This document shows, piece by piece, positions 19,501 through 27,650 of a DNA stretch of 59,610 nucleotides. The stretch is from Bacteroidales bacterium (GTDB taxonomy: Bacteria; Bacteroidota; Bacteroidia; Bacteroidales; UBA932): the NCBI GenBank assembly GCA_017398125.1, contig JAFQHE010000067.1:1-59610 (forward strand). The letters run 5' to 3'. A program made the translations under genes and the position numbers. How positions within the stretch are numbered: position 1 is the first letter of the stretch; each line of letters starts with the position of its first letter. Under the pieces are notes generated by a model, which ran no database searches, was not told the origin of the DNA, and worked only from the letters and a program-made list of their open reading frames with translations.

Positions 19501-19796
19501 TTGAAGATGGTGAAAATGAGTATGCTGTTAATCTTGAAAATGGAGCCTCTGAGATTCTTGTGAGTGTGCTGAATCATAGCAGAAGCAAAATAACCTCTCC
19601 AGGGAGATTTGTCCTGTATCTCTCCGAAGATGGTGTTACTTATAGGCAGCACTCCGAAATCAGTACAGAGGAGTTCCCTAACAATCTCCATGATGCCTAC
19701 ATTGACTACATCCTCTTCTCCGGGCTGCCGGAATCGGCAGTTTCATGCAAGGTGGCATTTACCGGAGCTGCCTACTGTACGTTCACTGTTCGATAG
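16557..19796 (+). CDS. FAD-dependent oxidoreductase fused to SLH-like and DUF4434/DUF5109-like domains
   Basis: A 1079-residue predicted lipoprotein (lipobox AQSC near residue 29). Residues about 34-490 are an FAD_oxidored (PF12831-like) domain with the dinucleotide motif VLVVGGGASGVAAG (about 37-50), GGMLTAAG and a C-terminal NLINGTTRLQPVVMQLGQAAG stretch typical of the family. Residues about 503-620 look like two degenerate SLH-type repeats (ALQRIGATGILRGEG, then TVTRREAAVVIDAVL). From about 640 (LPVTGTFINLAYQD) to about 925 the sequence matches the style of DUF4434 TIM-barrel proteins, with LPVEDC and EMWANCESF as candidate acidic residues. A DUF5109-like beta domain closes the chain. FAD proteins of this type are often mislabelled xanthan lyase. 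The last gene of the second operon. Confidence 0.8.
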   Translation: MTVKEIFHFKKRRLLYVFALLFALLAQSCTQKLDVGVLVVGGGASGVAAGVQSARMGVQTLIIEETSWLGGMLTAAGVSCVDGNYNLRGGIFGEFADSLCARYGSWDALKTGWVSNINFEPHVGQEIFSNMAEACVENLNVMRETRIVSLCKLADGGWKVVAESAKGERVEVRASVLIDCTELGDIAKMCGVQYKVGMDSRAATGESIAPEYANDIIQDLTYVAVLKDYGADSDMTIPMPEGYDKSMFANCAVNPLNTFAETGQTIWPPENMITYGLLPNGKYMINWPIYGNDHYVNSIEMSPQEREEAYSNAKNFTRCFIYFIQTELGMKHLGLADDEFPTADKMPFFPYHRESRRIEGEAFFTMDAAQDPYAYKLPYYRTGIAVGDYAVDHHHFRHPDWKSLPDLHFYPIPSFNVPAGVMVPKNVEDLLVAEKSVSVSNLINGTTRLQPVVMQLGQAAGAMAAISVKEGKPVRSVDIRSLQSAILQSRGYIMPYLDLPLGDPHFAALQRIGATGILRGEGRNVGWANQTWFRADDPLKYEELFLSDYFPEMTAVHKEGSVTVKSLSDIVNDLSVKSGRKVTVDSILWKTLKLEEYILTRTVTRREAAVVIDAVLDPFSTFGVDFDGHVKNTAEHKSVLPVTGTFINLAYQDVRNKYTNPECVDYTDPALWEQKVEELHQMGMEYLVFMAVANEGKSFYPSSIMPWHYPEDRKSPVTAIMDAAGARGMKVFMSTGWAKDQDDNLRNPSIKERQMDMMEELAEIYGGHKAFYGWYLPVEDCLGPVLSDYAVDAVNALTDRARELTPGKKVLISPYGIFNSDFDDPAYEKQISRLKVDIIAYQDEVGCLREEFPLPRLKENWKKLRAIHDKLNVEMWANCESFTWEKGTNDRSSALIPAAFSRFLSQMSAASSAGADRLISFIICGLWDKPGSPYPLGQPLHSAKIYEDYMAWLDGDHFWKVVEQSIADGAEESPADEKWLHFEDGENEYAVNLENGASEILVSVLNHSRSKITSPGRFVLYLSEDGVTYRQHSEISTEEFPNNLHDAYIDYILFSGLPESAVSCKVAFTGAAYCTFTVR

Positions 19797-19817
19797 TTAA
19801 TGGAATTCCTTTTATAG

Positions 19818-20912
19818 TCAATTTATATTGGCGGCTACGAAAAGGTTTACAAGAGGCCTGCTGGCAGAATTGGTTATCAGGGTAATGGTAAATACCTCTT
19901 CTCCCTCATATCTGGAGGTGTCAATCCTTGCCTTTACTGTAAACTCAGCACCGGGCGCTACCCTTTGAGGATATTCAATACCAAACTCTTTGCCATTGGT
20001 CTCCGCTTTCCTTATTATCAGTTCACTGGCACCGGTATTCCTCAAACTGAAAGCGGCCTCTATCGGTTTCCCTTTGGTCGTGTTTCCAATGCTTATGGAA
20101 CTGTTCTTTGCCAGAATCATTGAACTTTTGTTCTTCTGCTCCTTGGTCAATGTAGAAAAATTGTCAATTATCAGGGTTGCTACCTTGAATTTTTCAGGAG
20201 TCTTTACACCATTGCACAAGATGTCGGCAGAGTAGATGGTATTGCCCCAGTTCTCCTTTTCCCTTGTGTCTGCAGTGTATGTTATCTCTGCAATTTCACC
20301 TGGAGCAAGTTTTGTCGGGATGATTTTGATAAAGAGTCCTGGTGAGGCATTGGAGAAGGTGATATGTTGGGTCTTGTTGGAGGTGTTGGCAACAGATATT
20401 GAGGAACTCTTCACAAAACCCTGTTCAATCTGTCCGAGCCTTATCTCTTTTTTTGTAAATCCCAACGGCCCGTTTGCAATTGGAAACATATCCTTGATAG
20501 ATTTGTCATTCTCATAAACTATGCCGCTGATGCGCAACAGAACAGGCTTTTTGCTGGCTGAGGTATACACTGTAATGACCTTGTCAAACGGATATGGCCC
20601 CTGGTCATTAAGGTATGTGACTGTAATCTTGCCCCCCTTGCCCGGCATGATGGGCTCTTTGGGCCATGTGGGTTCCGCACAGCCACAAGATGAGATTACA
20701 TTGTAGACAACTATTGGTTGGCTGCTGTTGTTGGTGAACTCAAATGAACACTCCTGTTTGCCTGCCTTTACCGATATTTTGCCAAAATTGTGAGAGGTCT
20801 TGTTGAAGTGGAGTCCGCTGTCAAAACCTGTTTGGGCAAAAACTGATATATTGAAACTGAAAATGGCCAGTATAACTGGAAGTGTACGAAATACTCTAAA
20901 TAAATCCCTCAT
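19818..20912 (-). CDS. DUF1573 domain-containing exported protein
   Basis: A 364-residue secreted protein with a signal peptide ending VFAQ (about residue 27). It contains the DUF1573 pattern (about 35-135): HNFGKISVKAG, then FTNNSSQPIVVYNVISSCGC and PGKGGKITVTY. Two further Ig-like segments follow (about 150-245 and 265-364), the last with a weaker copy of the same pattern. The family is very common in Bacteroidota and has an ASPM/MSP-like immunoglobulin fold; no function is established. It converges on the FAD fusion gene with 21 bases between stops and diverges from the M16 protease gene, with which it shares a 70-base promoter region. Confidence 0.9.
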   Translation of the reverse strand: MRDLFRVFRTLPVILAIFSFNISVFAQTGFDSGLHFNKTSHNFGKISVKAGKQECSFEFTNNSSQPIVVYNVISSCGCAEPTWPKEPIMPGKGGKITVTYLNDQGPYPFDKVITVYTSASKKPVLLRISGIVYENDKSIKDMFPIANGPLGFTKKEIRLGQIEQGFVKSSSISVANTSNKTQHITFSNASPGLFIKIIPTKLAPGEIAEITYTADTREKENWGNTIYSADILCNGVKTPEKFKVATLIIDNFSTLTKEQKNKSSMILAKNSSISIGNTTKGKPIEAAFSLRNTGASELIIRKAETNGKEFGIEYPQRVAPGAEFTVKARIDTSRYEGEEVFTITLITNSASRPLVNLFVAANIN

Positions 20913-20930
20913 AAAAACCCTAATTTTTTA

Positions 20931-20938
20931 CAAAGATA
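20931..20938 (-). promoter_or_regulatory. -7 element for the DUF1573 gene
   Basis: On the minus strand the bases read TATCTTTG, an exact match to TAnnTTTG, 18 bases before the start codon at 20912. No well-spaced -33 TTTG is seen. Confidence 0.5.
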
Positions 20939-20951
20939 TAACAATACTTAT

Positions 20952-20959
20952 TAAATTTG
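20952..20959 (+). promoter_or_regulatory. -7 element for the M16 protease gene
   Basis: TAAATTTG matches TAnnTTTG and lies 23 bases before ATG 20983. With the minus-strand element at 20931-20938 it makes a compact divergent promoter. The -33 element is unclear. Confidence 0.5.
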
Positions 20960-20982
20960 TCTCTTCAAAAACAAACAGACTT

Positions 20983-23898
20983 ATGAAATCATTCAAACAT
21001 TTATTGATGCTTGCAATAATGATACCTTTTATTGCAGCATGTGGCAGCAAATACAAATATGAGAGTGTTGCCGGTGATCCGATGAATTCAAGAATCTATA
21101 CATTGGACAATGGTCTTAAGGTATATATGACTGTAAACAAGGCTGAACCGCGCCTTCAGACTTATATTGCAGTTAGAGTGGGAGGAAAGAATGACCCAAG
21201 TGAGACCACCGGTCTTGCCCACTATTTTGAGCACTTGATGTTCAAGGGGTCGGAGCAGTTCGGAACATCAGACTATGCAGCTGAGAAACCTTTGCTTGAT
21301 GAGATAGAGGCAAAATTTGAAAAATACAGGACTCTTACCGATCCTGCAGAGCGTGAGGCTATGTATGCTCAAATTGACAGCCTTTCTCTTGAGGCTTCAA
21401 AATTGTTCATCCCTAATGAGTATGACAAGCTTATGGCTGCAATTGGAGCCAAAGGAACAAATGCCTATACCGGTTATGATATGACAGTTTATGTTGAGGA
21501 TATTCCTTCAAACCAGATTGAGAATTGGGCAAAAGTTCAGGCAGACCGTTTCAAACATAATGTAATCAGAGGATTCCATACAGAGTTGGAGACTGTATAT
21601 GAGGAGAAGAACATGTCATTGACAGATGATTCAAGAAAATCACTTGAGGTAATGTTTGCTTCATTGTTCCCTAACCATCCATACGGCACACAGACAATTC
21701 TTGGTACTCAGGAGCACTTGAAGAACCCTTCAATCACAAATATCAAGAACTACTACAAGAACTGGTATGTTCCAAACAATATGGCTATCTGTATCTCGGG
21801 AGATTTTGATCCAGACATGATGATTGCTACCATTGACAAATATTTTGGCGATATGGTTCCAAACAATGATTTGAAGAGACTTGAGTTCAAACAGGAAGAG
21901 CCAATCAAGGAGCCTATTGTAAAGGAGGTTTATGGTTTGGAGTCTCCAAATATCATTCTTGCATGGCGCTTCAATGGTATGGCTGACAAGCAGAATGATA
22001 CTCTTAATGTTTTGGGCAATGTGCTGTTCAATGGAATGGCCGGTATTGTTGACCTTGACATAAATCAGGCCCAGAGAACATTGGGTGCGTATGCATTCCC
22101 ATATTCGCAGGCTGATTATACTGCATATATTATGCAGGGATTCCCTAAACAGGGTCAGACTCTTGAGCAGGTGAAGGAGATTATGCTTGAGTCTCTTGAT
22201 AAGGTAAAGAAGGGCGATTTTGACGAGTCTCTTCTTACAGCTGCAATCAACAATGCAAAAAGGGAGAGAATGCAGAAACTTGAAGATAATGCTCCAAGAG
22301 CTGATATGTTTGTGACAGCATTCATCAACAACATTCCTTGGGCTCAGTATGTGGGCGAACTTGACAGAATGTCAAAAATTACAAAAGAGGATGTGGTCAA
22401 GTTTGCAAATGCACATTTTGGTGAGAACTATGTTCAGGTGAACAAATTGGAGGGCAAGGACGAGTCTGTGCAGAAAATTTCAAAACCTAAAATTACCCCT
22501 ATCCATACAAACAGGGATAAGGTAAGTGCATTCCTTGCTGAGGTGCAGGCAAGTGAGGTAGCTCCGATTGAGCCTGTATTTGTGGATTATGAGAAGGATC
22601 TTACAAAGACAAAAGCAAAATCCGATATAGAGGTATTGTACAAACAGAATACTACCAATTCTCTATTCTCACTTACATATTTGTTTGACAAAGGTGCAAA
22701 TGACAGCAAGATGCTCTCTTTGGCTGCAGATTATATAGACCTTTTGGGTACCGACAAATATTCGGCAGAGGAGTTGAAACAGCAGTTCTACAACTTGGCT
22801 TGTGACTACAGAATTACTGTAAACGACAACCAGACATTCTTCAATCTGTCGGGATTGTCTGAGAATATGGATCAGGCTTTGGCATTGTTTGAGGAGTTCA
22901 TTTCAAACTGCAAGGCTGATGAAGTTGCCTTGGCTGCAATGAAACAGAACATTTTCCAGGCGCGTATCAATAATAAACTTGATCAGCGTCAGAACTATGT
23001 ACGTATGACCGCTTATGTGCAGTATGGCCCTGAAAATCCATTCACAGACATATTTTCAAACAAGCAGATCCAGGCTTTGACATCAGATGAGCTTATCTCT
23101 GAAATCAAGGATTTGATGGGATATGAGCATACTATCCTTTATTATGGACCAATGGGTGTTGAGGAGTTTGTTGCAGATATAAACAATGTTCACTATATTC
23201 CTGAGTCTCCAAAAGATATGCCTGAAAGCAGGCAGTTTGTACAGTTGCAGACAAATGAGGATAAGGTCTTCATTGCTCCTTATGATGCAAAACAGATCTA
23301 CATGATCTCTTACTCGAATACAGGTGAGAAATATGACCCTGAGAAGGCTCCTGTAATTACTATGTACGGAAACTATTTCGGAGGTGGAATGAACAGCATA
23401 GTGTTCCAGGAGATGCGTGAGGCAAGAGGCTTAGCTTACTCTGCAAATGCAAGATACAGATTGGCTTATGCCGATAAGGATGCTCCTTACAACTATACTT
23501 CGTTCATTGCTACACAGAATGACAAAATGATGGATGCAATCAGGGCTTTTGATGAGATCATCAACAATATGCCGCAATCCGAGGCTGCATTTGCTGTTGC
23601 CAAAGACAATATTATTGCAAGTATCAGAACTGACCGTATACTTGGTGACAGGGTGCTTTGGGATTATATATCAGCGCAGAAAATGGGATTGACTGAGGAT
23701 TCTCGAAAACTTTTGTTTGAGAAGGTACAGAACTTTACCTTGGCTGACATTGTTAAATTCCAGCAGGAGGTTGTCAAAGACAGAAAATACTATATCGGTA
23801 TATTGGGTGATGAGAAGGATTTGGATATGAAGAGCCTTGGTAACGGAGATTATGGCAAAATTGTTAGATTGACACAAAAAGATATTTTTGCGTACTAA
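20983..23898 (+). CDS. M16 family zinc metallopeptidase, two-domain, lipoprotein
   Basis: The frame is open further upstream, but ATG 20983 gives a clean lipoprotein signal (lipobox IAAC) and avoids overlap with the divergent DUF1573 gene. The 971-residue product has two M16 halves. The first holds the inverted zinc motif HYFEH in GLAHYFEHLMFKGS (about residue 77) and the downstream Glu in ETVYEEKNMS, so it is probably active. The second half lacks HxxEH and retains the family's late R/Y region (GLAYSANARYRL), as is usual for the non-catalytic clamshell half. It is likely a periplasmic peptide-degrading protease anchored to a membrane. Its last codons overlap the promoter of the ferredoxin gene. 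Confidence 0.92.
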   Translation: MKSFKHLLMLAIMIPFIAACGSKYKYESVAGDPMNSRIYTLDNGLKVYMTVNKAEPRLQTYIAVRVGGKNDPSETTGLAHYFEHLMFKGSEQFGTSDYAAEKPLLDEIEAKFEKYRTLTDPAEREAMYAQIDSLSLEASKLFIPNEYDKLMAAIGAKGTNAYTGYDMTVYVEDIPSNQIENWAKVQADRFKHNVIRGFHTELETVYEEKNMSLTDDSRKSLEVMFASLFPNHPYGTQTILGTQEHLKNPSITNIKNYYKNWYVPNNMAICISGDFDPDMMIATIDKYFGDMVPNNDLKRLEFKQEEPIKEPIVKEVYGLESPNIILAWRFNGMADKQNDTLNVLGNVLFNGMAGIVDLDINQAQRTLGAYAFPYSQADYTAYIMQGFPKQGQTLEQVKEIMLESLDKVKKGDFDESLLTAAINNAKRERMQKLEDNAPRADMFVTAFINNIPWAQYVGELDRMSKITKEDVVKFANAHFGENYVQVNKLEGKDESVQKISKPKITPIHTNRDKVSAFLAEVQASEVAPIEPVFVDYEKDLTKTKAKSDIEVLYKQNTTNSLFSLTYLFDKGANDSKMLSLAADYIDLLGTDKYSAEELKQQFYNLACDYRITVNDNQTFFNLSGLSENMDQALALFEEFISNCKADEVALAAMKQNIFQARINNKLDQRQNYVRMTAYVQYGPENPFTDIFSNKQIQALTSDELISEIKDLMGYEHTILYYGPMGVEEFVADINNVHYIPESPKDMPESRQFVQLQTNEDKVFIAPYDAKQIYMISYSNTGEKYDPEKAPVITMYGNYFGGGMNSIVFQEMREARGLAYSANARYRLAYADKDAPYNYTSFIATQNDKMMDAIRAFDEIINNMPQSEAAFAVAKDNIIASIRTDRILGDRVLWDYISAQKMGLTEDSRKLLFEKVQNFTLADIVKFQQEVVKDRKYYIGILGDEKDLDMKSLGNGDYGKIVRLTQKDIFAY

Positions 23899-23917
23899 GA
23901 TTTAAGTGTTATATTTG
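23887..23917 (+). promoter_or_regulatory. Near-consensus Bacteroidota promoter for the ferredoxin gene
   Basis: TTTG at 23887-23890 and TATATTTG at 23910-23917 are separated by exactly 19 bases, an ideal -33/-7 pair. The -33 element lies inside the end of the M16 gene. Transcription would begin near 23924, leaving about 60 bases of leader before ATG 23983. Confidence 0.8.
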
Positions 23918-23982
23918 CATCCGATTTAATGGAAAATACAGAAAAATCAATAAACATTAGTTAACAATTAATTTTTACAATT

Positions 23983-24150
23983 ATGGCTTACAAAATTTCA
24001 GAAGATTGCGCAGCTTGCGGAACTTGTATTGATGAGTGCCCAGTAGGTGCTATTTCAGCAGGTGATATCTACAAAATTGATCCTAACATGTGTACTGATT
24101 GCGGTACTTGTGCTGCTGCTTGTCCAGTAGGTGCAATTGCTCAGGCGTAA
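23983..24150 (+). CDS. Small 2[4Fe-4S] ferredoxin
   Basis: A 55-residue protein starting MAYKISEDCAACGTC. It has two classical CxxCxxCxxxCP cluster motifs: one near residues 9-19 and one near 37-47, the second in CTDCGTCAAACPVGA. This is the clostridial-type low-potential ferredoxin that carries electrons between pyruvate:ferredoxin oxidoreductase, Rnf and similar anaerobic enzymes. It stands alone between its own strong promoter (23887-23917) and its own terminator (24166-24203), so it is a monocistronic gene and probably highly expressed. Confidence 0.97.
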   Translation: MAYKISEDCAACGTCIDECPVGAISAGDIYKIDPNMCTDCGTCAAACPVGAIAQA

Positions 24151-24165
24151 TCTGTAGATCTAGAG

Positions 24166-24203
24166 TTAAAAGAGCCAATCCTCAATGGGTTGGCTCTTTT
24201 TTT
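24166..24203 (+). terminator. Terminator after the ferredoxin gene
   Basis: AGAGCCAA at 24171-24178 pairs with TTGGCTCT at 24190-24197, flanked by A-rich and T-rich arms that extend the stem, and followed by a run of T to 24203. A strong intrinsic terminator. Confidence 0.92.
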
Positions 24204-24227
24204 GCTTACTATTTCCAAAGTAATGCT

Positions 24228-24235
24228 TATATTTG
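24228..24235 (+). promoter_or_regulatory. -7 element for secA
   Basis: TATATTTG is a perfect -7 element 48 bases before the secA ATG. A TTTG at 24201-24204, in the T-tract of the preceding terminator, is 23 bases upstream, slightly long for a -33 element. Confidence 0.55.
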
Positions 24236-24283
24236 TAGTTTACTTTAAATGTGTATTAATACAAAAAATGTTATAATAATATA

Positions 24284-27200
24284 ATGGTATCATTTTCAGG
24301 GTTTTTGAAGAAGATGTTCGGCTCAAAGGCTGATAGGGATTTGAAAGAAATACAGCCTATATTGTCGAAAATTTTAGAGGCGTACAAGAAAATTGACATT
24401 TTGTCAGATGACGATTTGCGTGCCGAAACATTAAAAATTAAGGGAATTATTTCAGCAAGGATTGCAGATAATGAGGCTAAGAAAAAAGCTTTGAGGGGCC
24501 AGCTTGATGATGTCAATATTCCTGCTGACGAAAAGGAAAAACTTGCTACAGAGGTAGACAAACTTACCAAGAGGGTAGATGAGCAGATTGAGGAGGTCTT
24601 GATGGAGGTGCTTCCGCAGGCTTTTGCAATAGTGAAGTCAACTGCACGCCGATTCAAGGAGAATGAAACAATCAAGGTTCTTGCAACAGACTTTGACAGG
24701 GATCTTGCTGCAACAAAAGACTTTGTAACAATAGACGGAGACTATGCAATCTGGAAAAATTCATGGATGGCAGGCGGCAACATGATAACCTGGGATATGG
24801 TTCATTATGATGTACAGCTTATTGGCGGTATAGTTCTTCATCAGGGAAAAATTGCGGAGATGGCAACCGGTGAGGGTAAAACTTTGGTGGCTACATTGCC
24901 GGTATTCCTGAATGCACTTGCTGGAAAGGGTGTTCATGTGGTTACTGTGAATGACTATCTATCAAAACGTGACTCCGAGTGGATGGGCCCTCTTTATCAG
25001 TTCCATGGCCTTAAGGTAGATTGCATAGACAAGTACCAGCCAAGTTCGGAGCAGCGCAAGGCTGCATATAGGGCCGATATTACTTTCGGTACAAACAATG
25101 AGTTTGGTTTTGATTACCTTCGTGACAATATGGCCATAGAGGTTGATGAACTTGTGCAGAAGAAACACCATTATGCAATTGTCGATGAGGTTGACTCTGT
25201 GCTTATTGATGATGCCCGGACACCACTGATCATTTCAGGTCCGGTGCCAAAGGGTGACGACCAGCAGTTTATGGAGTACAAGCCTTACGTGGAGAGGTTA
25301 TACAATCTTCAGCGCAGTGATGTTACAAAATTGCTGAATGAGGCCAAAAGACTTATTGCAGACGGCAATAAGGAGGAGGGCGGCAAACTTCTTTTGAGAG
25401 CATTCAAAGGATTGCCAAGATATAATCCGCTTATCAAATATTTGAGTGAGCCTGGTATCAAGCAGCTTTTGTTGAGCACTGAGGCCCTGTATATGCAGGA
25501 GAACAACAAGCATATGCATCTGATTACCGATGACCTCTTCTTTGTTATAGATGAGAAACACAAATCTGTGGAACTTACAGATAAAGGCCATGAAACTCTT
25601 GCCAAAAATATAAGCGACAGCAAATTCTTTATTCTTCCTGATGTGGGTGCAGAGATCTCTGAACTTGAAAAGCAGGAGCTCTCGCCGGAGGAGAAGCAGA
25701 CAAAGAAAGATGAGCTGCTTGCCGATTATGCTCTCAAGTCCGAGCGTGTACATACTGTAAACCAGCTGTTGAAGGCATACACAATGTTTGAGAAGGATGT
25801 GGAGTATGTTACAATGGACAACAAGATCAAGATTGTGGATGAGCAGACTGGCCGTATTCTGGAGGGACGACGCTATTCCGACGGCCTTCACCAGGCAATT
25901 GAGGCAAAGGAGAATGTGAAGGTAGAGGCTGCAACACAGACATTTGCAACAATCACCCTTCAGAACTACTTCAGAATGTACCACAAGTTGGCTGGTATGA
26001 CCGGTACTGCTGAGACAGAGGCGGGCGAGTTCTGGTCAATATACAAGCTGGATGTAGTTACAATTCCTACGAACAGACCTGTGATAAGAAAAGACAATGA
26101 AGATCTTATCTATAAAACAAAGAAGGACAAATACACTGCAGTAATAGAGAAGATCGTTGAGTTGAGGGATGCAGGAAGACCTGTATTGGTAGGTACTACC
26201 TCTGTTGAAATATCGGAGTTGTTGAGTCGTATGCTCAAACTCAGGGGTATCAAGCATAATGTGCTGAATGCAAAACAGCATGCAAAGGAGGCTGATATTG
26301 TTGCTGAGGCAGGACAGAAATCGGCTGTGACAATCGCTACAAATATGGCGGGTCGTGGTACCGACATCAAGTTGCCTGCAGATGTAAAGCAGGCAGGAGG
26401 TCTTGCAATTATCGGTACTGAGCGACACGACAGCCGCCGAGTTGACCGTCAGTTGCGCGGACGTTCGGGCCGTCAGGGAGATCCCGGTTCTTCTGTATTC
26501 TTTGTGTCACTTGAGGATGACCTTATGAGACTCTTCGGTTCCGACCGACTTGCAAAAGTGGTTGACAGAATGGGTATGGCTGAAGGAGAAGTGCTTCAGC
26601 ACTCAATGTTGTCAAATGCAATTGAAAGGGCGCAGAAAAAGGTGGAGGAGAATAACTTCGGTATACGTAAGAGATTGTTGGAGTATGACGATGTAATGAA
26701 CTCCCAACGTGAGGTGATCTATACACGCAGAAGAAATGCCCTTTACGGAGAGCGTATTGATGTGGATCTTAAAAATATGATCACAGATTATGCAGATGTG
26801 GTTGTGGCAGGCAGAAGCGGTGATTTTGAGGAGTTCAAGTATGATCTTATGCGCCAGCTCTCAATTGAGCCTAATTTTGATGAGGCATTCTTCAAGAGTG
26901 CATCAGATAACCAGATTGCTGATAAGGTGGCTGAAGGAATAAGGGAGATGATCGCCCGCAGAACTGAGGTGATGATCAAACAGGCATGGCCAATCATAGA
27001 GCACATCCATAATAACCAGACCCAGTATATAAACATGGCACTCCCTATTACAGACGGTACAAAGGGACTTAATCTTGTTATAAATATAAAGAGAGCATAC
27101 GAAAGTGAGGGCAAGGAGATTACACGTGCCTTGGCCAAATCTGTGACCCTAGCCATGATTGACGAGCACTGGAAAGAGCATTTGCGTGAGATGGATGACC

Positions 27201-27574
27201 TCAAGCAGTCTGTACAGAATGCCTCTTATGAGCAGAAGGATCCGCTTCTTATCTATAAATTCGAGAGCTTCAACCTCTTCAAAGGTGTACTTGAAAAGAT
27301 AAGCAGAGATGTTATCTCAATTTTGGTAAGAGCTCAGATTCCTTTCCGCCAAAGTGAGGAGGGCAGAACACCTAATATCAATGTAAGGGAACAACCTGTC
27401 CGCAAGAAAAATGACATGAGCAATATGCAGACCAGCCGTTCGGAACTCTCTACAAACTCCGGAGAGCCAAAATCAAATGCCCCTGTGCATGTGGAGAAGA
27501 AGGTCGGAAGAAATGATCCGTGTCCGTGCGGAAGTGGTAAAAAATATAAGAATTGTCACGGAAAGGAGGCTTAA
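24284..27574 (+). CDS. secA: Preprotein translocase ATPase SecA
   Basis: A 1096-residue SecA, the motor that drives preproteins through SecYEG. Recognisable parts are the Walker A motif in [10 protein letters not shown] near residue 192, [11 protein letters not shown], the helicase [20 protein letters not shown] segment, [12 protein letters not shown], and the [16 protein letters not shown] motif. The C-terminal zinc-binding SEC-C tail [14 protein letters not shown] is intact and precedes the stop by only a few codons. The length is longer than E. coli SecA (901) and normal for Bacteroidota, which carry inserts. It has its own promoter and is followed by a hairpin, so it is probably monocistronic. 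Confidence 0.98.
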   Translation: MVSFSGFLKKMFGSKADRDLKEIQPILSKILEAYKKIDILSDDDLRAETLKIKGIISARIADNEAKKKALRGQLDDVNIPADEKEKLATEVDKLTKRVDEQIEEVLMEVLPQAFAIVKSTARRFKENETIKVLATDFDRDLAATKDFVTIDGDYAIWKNSWMAGGNMITWDMVHYDVQLIGGIVLHQGKIAEMATGEGKTLVATLPVFLNALAGKGVHVVTVNDYLSKRDSEWMGPLYQFHGLKVDCIDKYQPSSEQRKAAYRADITFGTNNEFGFDYLRDNMAIEVDELVQKKHHYAIVDEVDSVLIDDARTPLIISGPVPKGDDQQFMEYKPYVERLYNLQRSDVTKLLNEAKRLIADGNKEEGGKLLLRAFKGLPRYNPLIKYLSEPGIKQLLLSTEALYMQENNKHMHLITDDLFFVIDEKHKSVELTDKGHETLAKNISDSKFFILPDVGAEISELEKQELSPEEKQTKKDELLADYALKSERVHTVNQLLKAYTMFEKDVEYVTMDNKIKIVDEQTGRILEGRRYSDGLHQAIEAKENVKVEAATQTFATITLQNYFRMYHKLAGMTGTAETEAGEFWSIYKLDVVTIPTNRPVIRKDNEDLIYKTKKDKYTAVIEKIVELRDAGRPVLVGTTSVEISELLSRMLKLRGIKHNVLNAKQHAKEADIVAEAGQKSAVTIATNMAGRGTDIKLPADVKQAGGLAIIGTERHDSRRVDRQLRGRSGRQGDPGSSVFFVSLEDDLMRLFGSDRLAKVVDRMGMAEGEVLQHSMLSNAIERAQKKVEENNFGIRKRLLEYDDVMNSQREVIYTRRRNALYGERIDVDLKNMITDYADVVVAGRSGDFEEFKYDLMRQLSIEPNFDEAFFKSASDNQIADKVAEGIREMIARRTEVMIKQAWPIIEHIHNNQTQYINMALPITDGTKGLNLVINIKRAYESEGKEITRALAKSVTLAMIDEHWKEHLREMDDLKQSVQNASYEQKDPLLIYKFESFNLFKGVLEKISRDVISILVRAQIPFRQSEEGRTPNINVREQPVRKKNDMSNMQTSRSELSTNSGEPKSNAPVHVEKKVGRNDPCPCGSGKKYKNCHGKEA

Positions 27575-27596
27575 TCCTTTCCTGACCTCTTTTTTT
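27560..27596 (+). terminator. Probable terminator overlapping the secA stop codon
   Basis: GGAAAGGA (27560-27567) pairs with TCCTTTCC (27575-27582), loop of 7 bases containing the stop codon. The T-run (27590-27596) starts 7 bases after the stem, so efficiency may be modest. Confidence 0.6.
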
Positions 27597-27650
27597 AATT
27601 GATGACAGCAACAGAAACAGATATTTAAACTAAGAACTGAACTTTAAATT

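Noticed and set aside
16557-19796. Calling the large FAD protein a xanthan lyase
   Set aside because: This label is common in databases for such proteins, but there is no polysaccharide-lyase domain; the N-terminal half is a flavoprotein.
20800-20982. 61-residue N-terminal extension of the M16 protease frame
   Set aside because: It overlaps the start of the divergent DUF1573 gene, and ATG 20983 begins a perfect lipoprotein signal.
25298-25984. 228-codon minus-strand open frame inside secA
   Set aside because: It lies wholly within the conserved secA coding sequence, has Cys/Leu-rich low-information composition and no start context; a shadow frame.
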